Assembly: GCA_944390035.1 (NCBI GenBank)
Contig: CALXOP010000035.1
Coordinates: 1 to 42,162 of the forward strand
Source: an uncultured Alphaproteobacteria bacterium
GTDB taxonomy: Bacteria; Pseudomonadota; Alphaproteobacteria; RF32; CAG-239
Reading direction: 5' to 3'
Length of the DNA stretch: 42,162 nucleotides
A program made the position numbers and the translations under genes. The notes below the pieces were generated by a model, which saw only the letters and a program-made list of their open reading frames with translations, was not told the origin of the DNA and did no database searches. Within the stretch, counting starts at the first letter, position 1. The number at the start of each line of letters is the position of its first letter. Positions 35,014-42,162 of the stretch are shown here, in pieces.

Positions 35014-36795
35014 ATGTCAGAATTTATAACCGAATTTCATTTTATTCGCCCTTTAGTTTTGGTATTGTTGGTTATTCCGCTCCTTTTTTCGTGGAAGCAG
35101 TTTCAAGGCTTAGCAAGAGTTTCCTCCTGGGCTAATGTCTGCGATAAAAATTTGCTTGATTTTTTGTTGGTAAAAGGCAGTTCCACACAAAGAAAATTTA
35201 TCTTGTGGTTGGGCTTGTTGGGATTTGTTTTAGGAATTATTGCCGCGGCCGGACCGACCTGGAAAAAGCGTGAAATCCCCAATATGACCTCTGAAAATCC
35301 GGTAATGATTTTGCTCAACCTCTCAACCGATATGGCCGAAAAAGATTTAACTCCAAGCCGCCTCATGCGTGCCAAGTTTGAGATTTCGGACTTTTTGAAA
35401 ATGATACCCGCCACGCAAAGCGGTTTGATAGTTTATAGTGATGAGCCGTACTTAATCAGCCCTCTGACCGAAGATACCCGTTTGTTAAACAACCTCTTGC
35501 CAAGACTTGATTTTAGCCTTATGCCCGCAAACGGGGACCGCCCCGACCGCGCCATAGATTTGGCGGTGGAGAAATTTAAAAATGCCGGATACGCCAAAGG
35601 CAATATCGTCATTTTTAGTTCGGATATCGGCGAGAGATTGGATTTTGCACTGAAAGCAGCCGAAAGAGCTAAAGCATCAGGTTTTAGGGTTAATGTTGTA
35701 GCCATGCAAAAAGGAGATTCCGAAAGACTGAAAATGTTGGCTCAAAGCGGCGGCGGTGAGTATATTCGCGCCTCCTCAAACGATGCCGATATTCAAACTC
35801 TGGCCAATGTGATAAATGCCGAAGCCTCCGAGCAGTTAAAGCAAAGTGAAAATATGCGCCTTTCTTGGCTTGATTATGGCTATTATTTAACACTGTTGCC
35901 GCTGTTGTTCTGTTTGTATTTTTTCCGTCGCGGAATTTTAATCATTGCCCTAATGGTTATGATGATGCCAACCGCACAAGCCGGATTTTTGACCAACAAT
36001 AATCAAGATGCTCTAAAAGCCTTTAATGCCGGACAATATGAAAAAGCCGCCCAAACCTTTGAGGATAAGAATTGGCAAGCCTCCAGCTATTATCGCCAAG
36101 GTGATTATAAAAAAGCTTTTGCGTTGTTTTCGTCTTCGCAAGATGCTGAAGCACTTTATAATCAGGGCAACGCCTTGGCCAAAAGCGGTAAGCTAGATGA
36201 AGCCATTAAAAAATATGAGGAAGTGTTAAAGACTAACCCCAATCATGAAGACGCCAAATTTAATTTGGAGTATTTGAAGCAACAAAAACAGCAACAACAG
36301 CAACAGTCTTCATCTTCACAAAATCAACAAGATAATAAAGACCAACAAGAAAACCAAGACGCTTCATCAAGTGAGCAACAAAACAAGTCGCAATCAGAGA
36401 ACAATGAACAACAATCCTCTCAGAGCGCTCAGGATTCTAAGCAAAATCCAGAGGATAAGAACCAAGCACAAAATTCTTCTAAGCAAGAAAACACACAACA
36501 AAAGGAGCAATCCTCTCAAAGCGAGCAAGAAGAAAAAGAGGATAAATCCACCCCGTCTCAAGCGGTTGACGAGCAAGAAAATAAAGCCCCGCTTGATAAA
36601 GAGAATAAAGAAGCCAAAAAAGACTCTTCACCAATTCCTCAAGCATTGCAAGAAGGGGACGAAAATACTAAATATAATGAAGAAGTTCAGGCACGCGAAC
36701 AACAATATCGTGAAATTCCCGAAGATCCGGGCGGGTTGTTGCGGGCGTTTATTTATCAAGAGTATCGTAAAAATCGTTATAATCGAGGTCGCTGA
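35014..36795 (+). CDS. batB: BatB/BatC fusion: VWA domain with lost metal site, TPR, Gln-rich tail
   Basis: 593 residues. Two N-terminal membrane helices, a VWA-like domain (about 92-280), a membrane segment (YYLTLLPLLFCLYFF and LIIALMVMMMP), then a TPR region (AFNAGQYEKAAQTFEDK; ALYNQGNALAKSGKLDEAIKKYEEVLKTNPNHEDA). A low-complexity stretch of about 120 residues very rich in Gln, Ser, Asn, Glu and Lys follows, then a short conserved end (YREIPEDPGGLLRAF). The TPR plus Gln-rich part is the usual BatC. The MIDAS motif, normally D-x-S-x-S, reads NLSTD (102-106), and the usual GTD is NGD, so metal binding is probably lost. The stop shares one base with the batD start (TGATG). Confidence 0.9.
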   Translation: MSEFITEFHFIRPLVLVLLVIPLLFSWKQFQGLARVSSWANVCDKNLLDFLLVKGSSTQRKFILWLGLLGFVLGIIAAAGPTWKKREIPNMTSENPVMILLNLSTDMAEKDLTPSRLMRAKFEISDFLKMIPATQSGLIVYSDEPYLISPLTEDTRLLNNLLPRLDFSLMPANGDRPDRAIDLAVEKFKNAGYAKGNIVIFSSDIGERLDFALKAAERAKASGFRVNVVAMQKGDSERLKMLAQSGGGEYIRASSNDADIQTLANVINAEASEQLKQSENMRLSWLDYGYYLTLLPLLFCLYFFRRGILIIALMVMMMPTAQAGFLTNNNQDALKAFNAGQYEKAAQTFEDKNWQASSYYRQGDYKKAFALFSSSQDAEALYNQGNALAKSGKLDEAIKKYEEVLKTNPNHEDAKFNLEYLKQQKQQQQQQSSSSQNQQDNKDQQENQDASSSEQQNKSQSENNEQQSSQSAQDSKQNPEDKNQAQNSSKQENTQQKEQSSQSEQEEKEDKSTPSQAVDEQENKAPLDKENKEAKKDSSPIPQALQEGDENTKYNEEVQAREQQYREIPEDPGGLLRAFIYQEYRKNRYNRGR

Positions 36796-38570
36796 TGAAA
36801 AAGTTAGGTAATTACTTGTTTTTAAGTCTTGTTGCCTCTGTGATTTTAGCAGGGACGGCTTGGGCGCAAACTTTTAATGCTACCGTCAATCGCACCGATG
36901 TCCCGCAAGGCGAAACTTTTGTCTTGACGTTGGAACTCATTGATGGAGACGATAAAGGCAATCCTGATTTGAGTGTTTTGGATAAGGATTTTATTGTTTA
37001 TTCGGTCGGCACGGCGTTTAACTATAAGTACATCAATGGTGTTTCTTCCAAGTCGCGCCAATGGCAGATTGCTCTTATGCCTAAAAACTCAGGCTCAATA
37101 GAAATCCCGTCAATTCAGATGGATAACCTCGCCACGCAACCGATAACCTTAAATGTTATTCCGGCCAATCAAGCCTTGTCAGGTGAGCAAAACAACCCCA
37201 ATCAACCGGCTCAAAACGCCAATCGTCCAAAGTTTGATATGGTTGCCAAAGTTGAAAACACCAGTCCTTATGTTCAGCAACAAATTGACTACACCATCAC
37301 CATTTATGACACCGGCGGGCTGCAAGGCGATGCCCCGCAGTTTATTGACGACGGGAGCAATGATTGGATAATCAAGAGCTTAGGCTCACCTACAATCGGC
37401 TCAAAAATTGTCAATGGCCGCAGCCTAAGAGAAATCACTTTCCGCTATGCGTTGTTTCCGCAAAAAAGCGGTACATTAAAAACGCCGGAAGTCCGTTTTC
37501 AAGGCTATTATCTGACGCGTTCACGTGGGTTTAATGACCCGTTTGATGACTTGTTTGGCGGAAATTTGGGCGGCATTGGCTTTGCCGATATGTTTGCCAC
37601 CCGCAATCCGGTTTTGTTAACCGCGGCTCCGCAAAGCATTCAAGTTCGCCCAATTCCGAGCGAAAATGGTGCAAATTGGTGGCTGCCGGCCAAACAAGTA
37701 GCCCTAATGGCCGAATGGGAACCGCGCCAACCCCAATTTAAGGTAGGGGAGGCGGTCAGCCGCACCATATATCTAAAAGCCGTAGGCGTTGCCGAAAATC
37801 AATTGCCCGATATTCGCTTTGCACAAACCCCGGATTTGAAACAATATCCTGATAAAGCCATTTCCTCAAGCGGGCTTGAAAATGGTCAGGTTGTTGCCGT
37901 CAAAAAAGTCACCAATGTTTATATTCCAACCACATCGGGTGCCCAAACCATACCGGAGATTGCGCTTGATTGGTTTAATGTTCAAACCAACCAAATGGAA
38001 AGAGCGGTTTTGCCGGCAGTAAATATTGAGGTTATGCCCTCGGCCAGCTTGCCCGCCGCGCAACCTCAAGCCGCGCAACCATCTCTGCCGCAAACCGGCC
38101 AAGCGGTTGCACCAAAATCCAGCCCAATGGAAGATTTTTCAGATATGTCTATCCCCGGTGGAAATTCCAATCTGGCTTATGTGATAGCCATAGCCGCCTT
38201 CTTGGCCGGTATTATCTTTAGCTGGCTGATTTTTGGCCGCCGTCGCCCCCATGCCGATGAAATTAAAGATTATGATAAATATATCATCAAGTCCTTAAAG
38301 CGCAAAGACTACCGTGCCCTGCGTGACGGCTTGGTGGCTTGGGGCAGAGAGCGTTGGCACAATGATAAAATCACCAACTTAAAAGAAGTTGCAAAGGCTG
38401 CCCAAGATAAAGAGTTTGGTGCTTATTTGGATGAACTGGGTGCCTTGCTCTATGCGCAAACACCCCAACCCTTTAACGAGAAAGGTTTTCTCAAGAGTTT
38501 TGAAAAAGTGCGTAAGTCTAAAATAAAAAGCGCCAAAGAGGAGCAACCTCTCCCCAAACTCTATAAGTAG
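36795..38570 (+). CDS. batD: BatD (BatD/OatA-like oxygen tolerance protein)
   Basis: 591 residues: Sec signal peptide ending in TAWAQ, several beta-sandwich domains typical of BatD (FNATVNRTDVPQGETFVLTLELIDG; YTITIYDTGGLQGDAPQFIDDGSNDWIIKSLG; RTIYLKAVGVAENQLPDI), a Pro/Gln/Ala-rich linker, one membrane helix (AYVIAIAAFLAGIIFSWLIF) and a cytoplasmic helical tail of about 110 residues. It is the last gene of the operon. The start overlaps the batB stop by one base. The tail is long and conserved-looking (DYRALRDGLVAWGRERWH), so it may contact cytoplasmic partners. A terminator follows at once. Confidence 0.93.
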   Translation: MKKLGNYLFLSLVASVILAGTAWAQTFNATVNRTDVPQGETFVLTLELIDGDDKGNPDLSVLDKDFIVYSVGTAFNYKYINGVSSKSRQWQIALMPKNSGSIEIPSIQMDNLATQPITLNVIPANQALSGEQNNPNQPAQNANRPKFDMVAKVENTSPYVQQQIDYTITIYDTGGLQGDAPQFIDDGSNDWIIKSLGSPTIGSKIVNGRSLREITFRYALFPQKSGTLKTPEVRFQGYYLTRSRGFNDPFDDLFGGNLGGIGFADMFATRNPVLLTAAPQSIQVRPIPSENGANWWLPAKQVALMAEWEPRQPQFKVGEAVSRTIYLKAVGVAENQLPDIRFAQTPDLKQYPDKAISSSGLENGQVVAVKKVTNVYIPTTSGAQTIPEIALDWFNVQTNQMERAVLPAVNIEVMPSASLPAAQPQAAQPSLPQTGQAVAPKSSPMEDFSDMSIPGGNSNLAYVIAIAAFLAGIIFSWLIFGRRRPHADEIKDYDKYIIKSLKRKDYRALRDGLVAWGRERWHNDKITNLKEVAKAAQDKEFGAYLDELGALLYAQTPQPFNEKGFLKSFEKVRKSKIKSAKEEQPLPKLYK

Positions 38571-38573
38571 CCA

Positions 38574-38610
38574 CAAAAAAAGTCCGTTTAGAAAAAACGG
38601 ACTTTTTTTA
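38574..38610. terminator. Terminator of the Bat operon, also usable on the minus strand
   Basis: AGTCCGTTT / AAACGGACT stem (9 bp, extended by A/T pairs) with a 5-nt loop and T-runs in both directions, between batD and the convergent small gene at 38627. Confidence 0.9.
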
Positions 38611-38626
38611 TACTCTCAAGGAAGAG

Positions 38627-38869
38627 CTAGATTAAACCTTTTTCTTTAAGAAAATATTCCGGTACGTTGAGCACCATCTGCCCCACGGCAAGTTTTGCAA
38701 GCCCGCCGTCATCAGAGGTTTCAACCTGTATATTGTCACCATCAGGCATCGGCACACCGACAAACTGAGCCATTTCTTTGAAGAAGAGCGTGAACTTTCC
38801 TTCTTCAGTTTCAAACTCCATACCTTCACGGGTACCTGTAATTTTTTTGATCTTAATTGACTTTTTCAT
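38627..38869 (-). CDS. Small unknown protein, second of a pair after tyrS
   Basis: 80 residues, basic N-terminus (KKSIKIKKITGTREGMEFETEEG), then mixed alpha/beta with acidic patches (PMPDGDNIQVETSDDGG) and a final helix. No signal peptide or membrane helix. Family not recognised. There is no Shine-Dalgarno; TTTTTAACTT lies before the ATG. It lies 46 nt after the stop of the 48-residue gene and probably shares its promoter. The codon pattern and the convergent terminator downstream support a real gene, but the protein is short. Confidence 0.6.
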   Translation of the reverse strand: MKKSIKIKKITGTREGMEFETEEGKFTLFFKEMAQFVGVPMPDGDNIQVETSDDGGLAKLAVGQMVLNVPEYFLKEKGLI

Positions 38870-38915
38870 AAGTTAAAAATTTTTAATGATTAAACAATTT
38901 TTCTAAAGTCTCTGA

Positions 38916-39062
38916 TTACCCGCGGCGATGAACCTTGAACTTGTTGGGTGTGAATTTTGCTTTTGGCGCACAAGGATTACCTTGCTTTTTAACCAAACGT
39001 TCAGTGTAATACATCTGATTAGGCATAGCCTCAAACCCGGATTTGTTTTTTCTTTTTCCCAT
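38916..39062 (-). CDS. 48-residue basic protein
   Basis: Sequence begins MGKRKNKSGFEAMPNQMYY and ends FKVHRRG; 15 of 48 residues are Lys or Arg, with one Cys. It has the look of a small nucleic-acid-binding or ribosome-associated protein, which is inference from charge only; I do not recognise the family. Its promoter (TTGACA-N17-TAAGAA) sits directly behind the tyrS terminator. There is no Shine-Dalgarno. The leader carries TATTTTTATGTCTAA 19 nt before the ATG, one mismatch from the element before the lipoprotein genes at 12203 and 12715. The gene at 38869 follows. Confidence 0.55.
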   Translation of the reverse strand: MGKRKNKSGFEAMPNQMYYTERLVKKQGNPCAPKAKFTPNKFKVHRRG

Positions 39063-39081
39063 AATTGTAAAATTTAAAATG

Positions 39082-39096
39082 TTAGACATAAAAATA
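39082..39096 (-). promoter_or_regulatory. Conserved AU-rich leader element, copy C
   Basis: TATTTTTATGTCTAA on the minus strand, 14 of 15 bases equal to copies A and B, about 7-21 nt after the predicted transcription start. Confidence 0.5.
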
Positions 39097-39109
39097 CAAA
39101 ATTAAGCTG

Positions 39110-39138
39110 TTCTTAAATCGAAAAGTCATTTTTGTCAA
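39110..39138 (-). promoter_or_regulatory. Promoter of the 48-residue gene
   Basis: On the minus strand TTGACA (39138-39133), 17-nt spacer, TAAGAA (39115-39110); the -35 begins two bases after the T-run of the tyrS terminator. Confidence 0.5.
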
Positions 39139-39140
39139 TA

Positions 39141-39165
39141 AAAAAAGGCCCTCAATTGAGAGCCT
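39141..39165 (-). terminator. Terminator of tyrS
   Basis: On the minus strand AGGCTCTC / GAGGGCCT (one U-G pair) with loop AATT, then six Ts, 21 nt past the tyrS stop. Confidence 0.8.
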
Positions 39166-39186
39166 CGATAACCTAAACTCTTTTAA

Positions 39187-40443
39187 CTAAGCAATTTTAA
39201 TCAAACCGTGTTTTTTCTTGCCTTGAGAGAGCTTAATCTGCCCGTCAATCACATCGGCTGAAGAAAATTTGTAGTTTTCATCGCTCACAACTTGGTCATT
39301 GATTTTGAGACCTGCTTGTTTGACCAAACGGCGACCTTCACCTTTGCTGGCGATAAAACCAAGCTCCACAAAGGCATCAAGCATCGACAATCCCTCAACG
39401 CTTGCTTTTTCAAGACAAGGCAAATCACCTCCTGCCAAACCTTTTTCAAAAGTGGCAATGGCGGTTTCTTGAGCGGTTTTGGCTTCTTCTTCGCCACGAC
39501 AAATTTTGGTTGCCTCAAAGGCCAAAATTTTCTTAGCTTCGTTAATTTCTTGGTCTTTAAGGGCTTCCAAGCGTCTGATTTCATCCATCGGTAAATCGGT
39601 ATAAATACGCAAACATTTGCCCACTTCGGCATCACCGATGTTACGAAAATATTGATAGTAGTTATAGCTGGGGAGTTTTTCTTCATTAATCCAAACCGCA
39701 TTTCCTTCGGATTTACCCATTTTTTTACCGTTTGAATCGGTAATAATCGGGCTGGTAAAACCAAAGAGCTCAACATCATATTTTCTGCGTCCGAGTTCGG
39801 TACCGGATGTAATATTTCCCCATTGGTCGGAGCCGGCAATTTGCGCCCGGCAACCATATTTTTGGAAGAGTTCGCAAAAGTCATATCCTTGCAATAACAT
39901 ATAGTTAAATTCCAAGAAAGACATAGGTTGCTCTCTGTCCAAGCGAGTTTTCACGCTGTCCATGGTCAGCATGCGGTTAACCGAATAATAAGTCCCGATG
40001 TCGCGCAAAAAGGCAAGGTAATTAATATCCTTAAACCAGTCCCAGTTATCAACCATCACGGCGTCATTTGCCCCGTTTCCGAATTTCAAGAACTTGGAGA
40101 AAGATTTTTTCAAACCCTCAATATTGTGTTTGAGTGTTTCTTCATCCAAAAACGGACGGAGTTTGTCTTTCCCTGACGGGTCACCGATTCGAGCCGTCGC
40201 GCCCCCGACCAAAGTTAAAGGTTTGTGGCCGCATTTTTGGAACCAACGCATCATCATCAAGGGGACGATATGTCCGACATGCAAGCTGTCTCCGGTAGGA
40301 TCAGAGCCCAAGTAGCCGACAGCTGGTTTTCCAGATTTTTCGCACTCATACAAGTAAGCATCAAAGGCGCTTTCATTAGTGCATTGATTGTAAAAACCGC
40401 GTTCCATCATAATATTTAAAAATTCAGATTTAAATTGGCTCAT
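39187..40443 (-). CDS. tyrS: Tyrosyl-tRNA synthetase
   Basis: Charges tRNA-Tyr with tyrosine. A class I synthetase: the HIGH motif reads HVGH at residues 55-58 (GDSLHVGHIVPLMM) and KMSKS reads KMGKS (SNGKKMGKSEGNAVW). The tyrosine-pocket segment YMLLQGYDFCELF and GSDQWGNI are present. A C-terminal S4 RNA-binding domain covers about 350-410 (AFVELGFIASKGEGRRLVKQAGLKINDQVV). 418 residues is standard. TAAGGAAAA precedes the ATG. Divergent from the anmK-like gene, with its own terminator. Confidence 0.97.
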   Translation of the reverse strand: MSQFKSEFLNIMMERGFYNQCTNESAFDAYLYECEKSGKPAVGYLGSDPTGDSLHVGHIVPLMMMRWFQKCGHKPLTLVGGATARIGDPSGKDKLRPFLDEETLKHNIEGLKKSFSKFLKFGNGANDAVMVDNWDWFKDINYLAFLRDIGTYYSVNRMLTMDSVKTRLDREQPMSFLEFNYMLLQGYDFCELFQKYGCRAQIAGSDQWGNITSGTELGRRKYDVELFGFTSPIITDSNGKKMGKSEGNAVWINEEKLPSYNYYQYFRNIGDAEVGKCLRIYTDLPMDEIRRLEALKDQEINEAKKILAFEATKICRGEEEAKTAQETAIATFEKGLAGGDLPCLEKASVEGLSMLDAFVELGFIASKGEGRRLVKQAGLKINDQVVSDENYKFSSADVIDGQIKLSQGKKKHGLIKIA

Positions 40444-40559
40444 TTTTCCTTATCCCAAACAAAAATAAAACAGCTAAAAATAGCTGAAGTTTCATAAATT
40501 CTTAACCGATAATATCATATAATTCCGACAATGCAACAACAGAGGTCAATTTTTTTACC

Positions 40560-41678
40560 ATGACTTTAATAAAACCCTTAAACGCAATCGGCTTATTGAG
40601 TACTTCTTCACTTGAAGGCGTATATATAGCCTTGCTCAATACCGACGGGGTAGATGTCTATGATTTTGGGCCTCTGCAACATATTCCATACGATGAAAGC
40701 CTAAGAGAAAAAATAAGACCTCTGTTTGGTACTTGTCCTTACACGGATGAGGCCATCCGCGGGTATAATGAAATCAATGAAGAACTCACGCGCTTTCATG
40801 CCGAAGTTGTGAAAGACTATATTGCCACCCATGGTTTAGAAGTAGATATAATTGGCTATGAGGGTGTTACTTTATATTGCAATCCCGCAGAACATCAAAT
40901 TGTCCAACTGGGCAACGGCGAACTTTTATCTCGCCTCACGGGAATAAAGGTCGTTCACGATTTTCACAAAGCAGACCTTCGTTCCGGCGGGCAAGGTTTT
41001 CCTTTAGAGCCGGTTTACTATAATGCTTTGTGCGGAGATATCGGCAAACCGTTGGCCATTGTAAATATTACCGGAATTTCGCGTATCACTTGGATTGGCA
41101 CTTACGGCGAAATGGCGGCGTTTGATTGCGGCCCGGGCAATGCTGCGATAGATGAATGGGTCAGAAAACACGGCGGAATGCACATGGACTATAATGGCAA
41201 ATTAGCCATAACCGGAAAGGTTAATGAGCAAATAGTAGCCACCATGATGAAACATAAATACTTTGCCAAATATCCGCCCAAGTCGGTTTCCCGCCATGAG
41301 TTTGTTGAAAAATTGGAGCACCTTGAGGGCTTGAATTTGGCTGACGGAGCTGCCACGGCCACGGCCTTTGTTGCCGAAGCAATCGCTTATTCTTTGTTGC
41401 TTTATTTGCCGGAGATTCCCAAAATTGTGATTGTTTGCGGCGGGGGAGCCAAAAACCCGACCATTTTAAGATTTTTGCGTCAACGCTTACCCGAAATGTC
41501 AATTCACACGGCTGCCGAAGAGGGGCTGAATACCAACTCTTTACCGGCGCAAGCCTATGCTTTTTTGAGCGTCAGACGCCTATACAATTTACCGATAAGT
41601 TTTCCCTCAACCACGGGTGTGCCGGAGCCGATGTCCGGCGGAGAAATAAGTACACCCTCTCTAGCGGAAAACGCCTAA
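40560..41678 (+). CDS. anmK: Anhydro-N-acetylmuramic acid kinase-like protein with altered motifs
   Basis: AnmK phosphorylates and opens 1,6-anhydro-MurNAc during peptidoglycan recycling. The overall fold text fits: GGQGFPLEPVYYNAL, AFDCGPGNAAIDEW with the likely catalytic Asp, VCGGGAKNPTILRFLRQRLP, and the end TTGVPEPMSGGE. Several family motifs differ. The phosphate loop, usually MSGTSxDG, is LLSTSSLEG (12-20). DFR reads DFH. The GGIAN motif reads ITGIS. The EA-x-AFA motif reads AQAYAF. The length (372) is normal. No good Shine-Dalgarno is seen; AGAGG lies 15 nt upstream. It may be a divergent AnmK or a relative with another substrate. Divergent from tyrS; the 47-residue gene follows. Confidence 0.75.
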   Translation: MTLIKPLNAIGLLSTSSLEGVYIALLNTDGVDVYDFGPLQHIPYDESLREKIRPLFGTCPYTDEAIRGYNEINEELTRFHAEVVKDYIATHGLEVDIIGYEGVTLYCNPAEHQIVQLGNGELLSRLTGIKVVHDFHKADLRSGGQGFPLEPVYYNALCGDIGKPLAIVNITGISRITWIGTYGEMAAFDCGPGNAAIDEWVRKHGGMHMDYNGKLAITGKVNEQIVATMMKHKYFAKYPPKSVSRHEFVEKLEHLEGLNLADGAATATAFVAEAIAYSLLLYLPEIPKIVIVCGGGAKNPTILRFLRQRLPEMSIHTAAEEGLNTNSLPAQAYAFLSVRRLYNLPISFPSTTGVPEPMSGGEISTPSLAENA

Positions 41679-41722
41679 AACAGAATTAACAATATTATTA
41701 TAAACTAAAACCATAAAAATTT

Positions 41723-41866
41723 ATGAAAACGATTGATTTCAGCGGTCAAAAAGTCACAGAAGCCAAAGGTCCGCAAAAAAATGTCTGGTACAAAGACTTG
41801 GTAATTATTTTGTTCTTGGTAATGATGTTTTATTACATGATATTCGGCGAAGCTCCCGTGATGTAA
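41723..41866 (+). CDS. 47-residue single-pass membrane protein
   Basis: A short soluble N-terminus (MKTIDFSGQKVTEAKGPQKN) is followed by one very hydrophobic helix (LVIILFLVMMFYYMIF) and a short tail ending APVM. The charge pattern suggests the N-terminus stays in the cytoplasm. Family not recognised. No Shine-Dalgarno; AAATTT lies before the ATG. It lies 44 nt after the anmK-like gene and directly before a terminator, so it may be the last gene of that transcript. Small membrane proteins of this kind often bind larger membrane complexes; here that is only a suggestion. Confidence 0.5.
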   Translation: MKTIDFSGQKVTEAKGPQKNVWYKDLVIILFLVMMFYYMIFGEAPVM

Positions 41867-41888
41867 TCATTGCCCCTAACGCTCACTC

Positions 41889-41930
41889 AAAAAACCATAT
41901 AAGGCCCGCAAAGCCCTTATGGTTTTTTTG
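41889..41930 (+). terminator. Terminator after the 47-residue gene
   Basis: AAAAACCATA with AAGG pairs with CCTTATGGTTTTT around loop CCCGCAAAG; one base is bulged. A run of seven Ts follows. It lies 23 nt after the stop. Confidence 0.8.
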
Positions 41931-41954
41931 TTTTCTAAAACCGATAGATTCTGT

Positions 41955-41983
41955 TTGACTCGCTAGAAAAGTTGTATTAAATT
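41955..41983 (+). promoter_or_regulatory. Promoter of the right-edge unit
   Basis: TTGACT (41955-41960), 17-nt spacer, TAAATT (41978-41983). Predicted start near 41990, 25 nt before the Ile-rich mini-ORF and about 160 nt before the last gene. Confidence 0.5.
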
Positions 41984-42014
41984 TTTGAAAGATTTTCAAA
42001 AGAAAGAGAAACAG

Positions 42015-42062
42015 ATGCAAATAAATATCATAAATCATATTCCGTTCATTATTATCCCTTAG
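42015..42062 (+). CDS. Candidate Ile-rich leader peptide (15 residues)
   Basis: MQINIINHIPFIIIP followed by TAG. Seven of 15 residues are Ile, including three in a row just before the end. Such runs are typical of attenuator leader peptides of amino-acid operons, where the ribosome stalls when the charged tRNA is scarce. It lies between a promoter and the last gene. The stop codon is inside a small hairpin ATCCC-TTAG-GGGAT (42053-42066). Against this, there is no GC-rich terminator hairpin with a T-run before 42152, and the Shine-Dalgarno is weak (AAGAAAGAGA). In AT-rich DNA Ile codons are common, so chance is possible. Confidence 0.3.
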   Translation: MQINIINHIPFIIIP

Positions 42063-42151
42063 GGGATTGCATCATATTTCATACATATCAAATTCATCAA
42101 TTTCAAAAATTTTAAGTTTTAATAATCAATACAGATACAAGGTGTTTAAGG

Positions 42152-42162
42152 ATGACTAAACA
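42152..42162 (+). CDS. Start of a gene cut by the right edge
   Basis: An ATG at 42152 follows TTAAGGATG; AAGG at short spacing could serve as a Shine-Dalgarno. Only MTK can be read, so the product is unknown. The 90 bases between the mini-ORF and this start are very AT-rich and show no strong structure. Confidence 0.4.

Noticed and set aside
36280..36540. CAA/CAG-rich stretch that looks like a DNA repeat
   Set aside because: It is imperfect coding low-complexity sequence of BatC type, not a repeat array or CRISPR; no regular spacer pattern.
36371..36811. A 146-codon open frame inside batB, rich in Lys, Arg and Asn
   Set aside because: It is the +1 frame of the Gln/Ser/Glu low-complexity region; the composition follows from CAA/GAA/AAA-rich codons and the batB frame is clearly the real one.

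Overview
The window reads as chromosomal DNA of an AT-rich Gram-negative bacterium. An alphaproteobacterium, possibly a host-associated fermentative one, fits best; this is inference from gene content. Supporting points are the yfgM-bamB-der gene order, several lipobox lipoproteins, a CbbA-type class II aldolase, a LemA/DUF3137 pair, a Bat operon and an L-lactate dehydrogenase family enzyme. I see no transposase, integrase, phage gene, CRISPR array, rRNA or tRNA. Most genes start behind an AGGAG-like Shine-Dalgarno sequence and many units end in clear hairpin terminators.

Layout. 1-1001: 3' part of a Cys-rich secreted protein. 1071-4563 (minus): outer-membrane assembly and GTPase operon yfgM-bamB-der. 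4663-5844: duplicated 2TM + PH-like membrane protein. 6006-9465: membrane diguanylate cyclase, RNA methyltransferase, lipoprotein. 9478-11451: transketolase. 11530-11721: candidate structured small RNA. 11736-12715 (minus): two small lipoproteins without Shine-Dalgarno sequences. 12845-14233 (minus): rpe and a PhoB-like regulator. 14395-16003: small unknown protein, then fructose-bisphosphate aldolase. 16063-19713: unknown helical protein, tgt, LOG-family protein. 19744-28520: lactate/malate dehydrogenase family enzyme, MFS transporter, two ABC exporters flanking DUF3137/LemA and an SpmA-SpmB fusion. 28578-33434: DUF1294 protein, an envelope pair, an unknown protein, dtd and a lipoprotein hydrolase. 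33548-38570: Bat operon (DUF4381, BatA, BatB/C, BatD). 38627-39062 (minus): two small genes. 39187-40443: tyrS. 40560-41678: anmK-like gene. 41723-42162: a 47-residue membrane protein, an Ile-rich leader-like ORF and the first bases of another gene.

How the genes fit together. tkt, rpe and fba cover the non-oxidative pentose phosphate pathway and lower glycolysis, and the LDH-family enzyme may supply a fermentative outlet. BamB, YfgM, the Bat proteins, the lipoproteins, the AnmK-like protein and the MsbA-like exporters serve the envelope. Der, Tgt, TyrS, Dtd and the methyltransferase serve ribosome, tRNA and translation quality.

The least explained signals are four. (1) Small genes without Shine-Dalgarno sequences share a TATTTTTATGTTTAA-like element about 8-22 nt after a predicted transcription start. 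(2) An intergenic RNA has a long-range helix, a hairpin and a terminator. (3) A BatB has lost its metal-site motif, in an operon that begins without moxR. (4) An Ile-rich mini-ORF sits behind its own promoter at the right edge. No gene-free stretch exceeds 300 bases; the two longest, 11452-11735 and 41867-42151, are described below.
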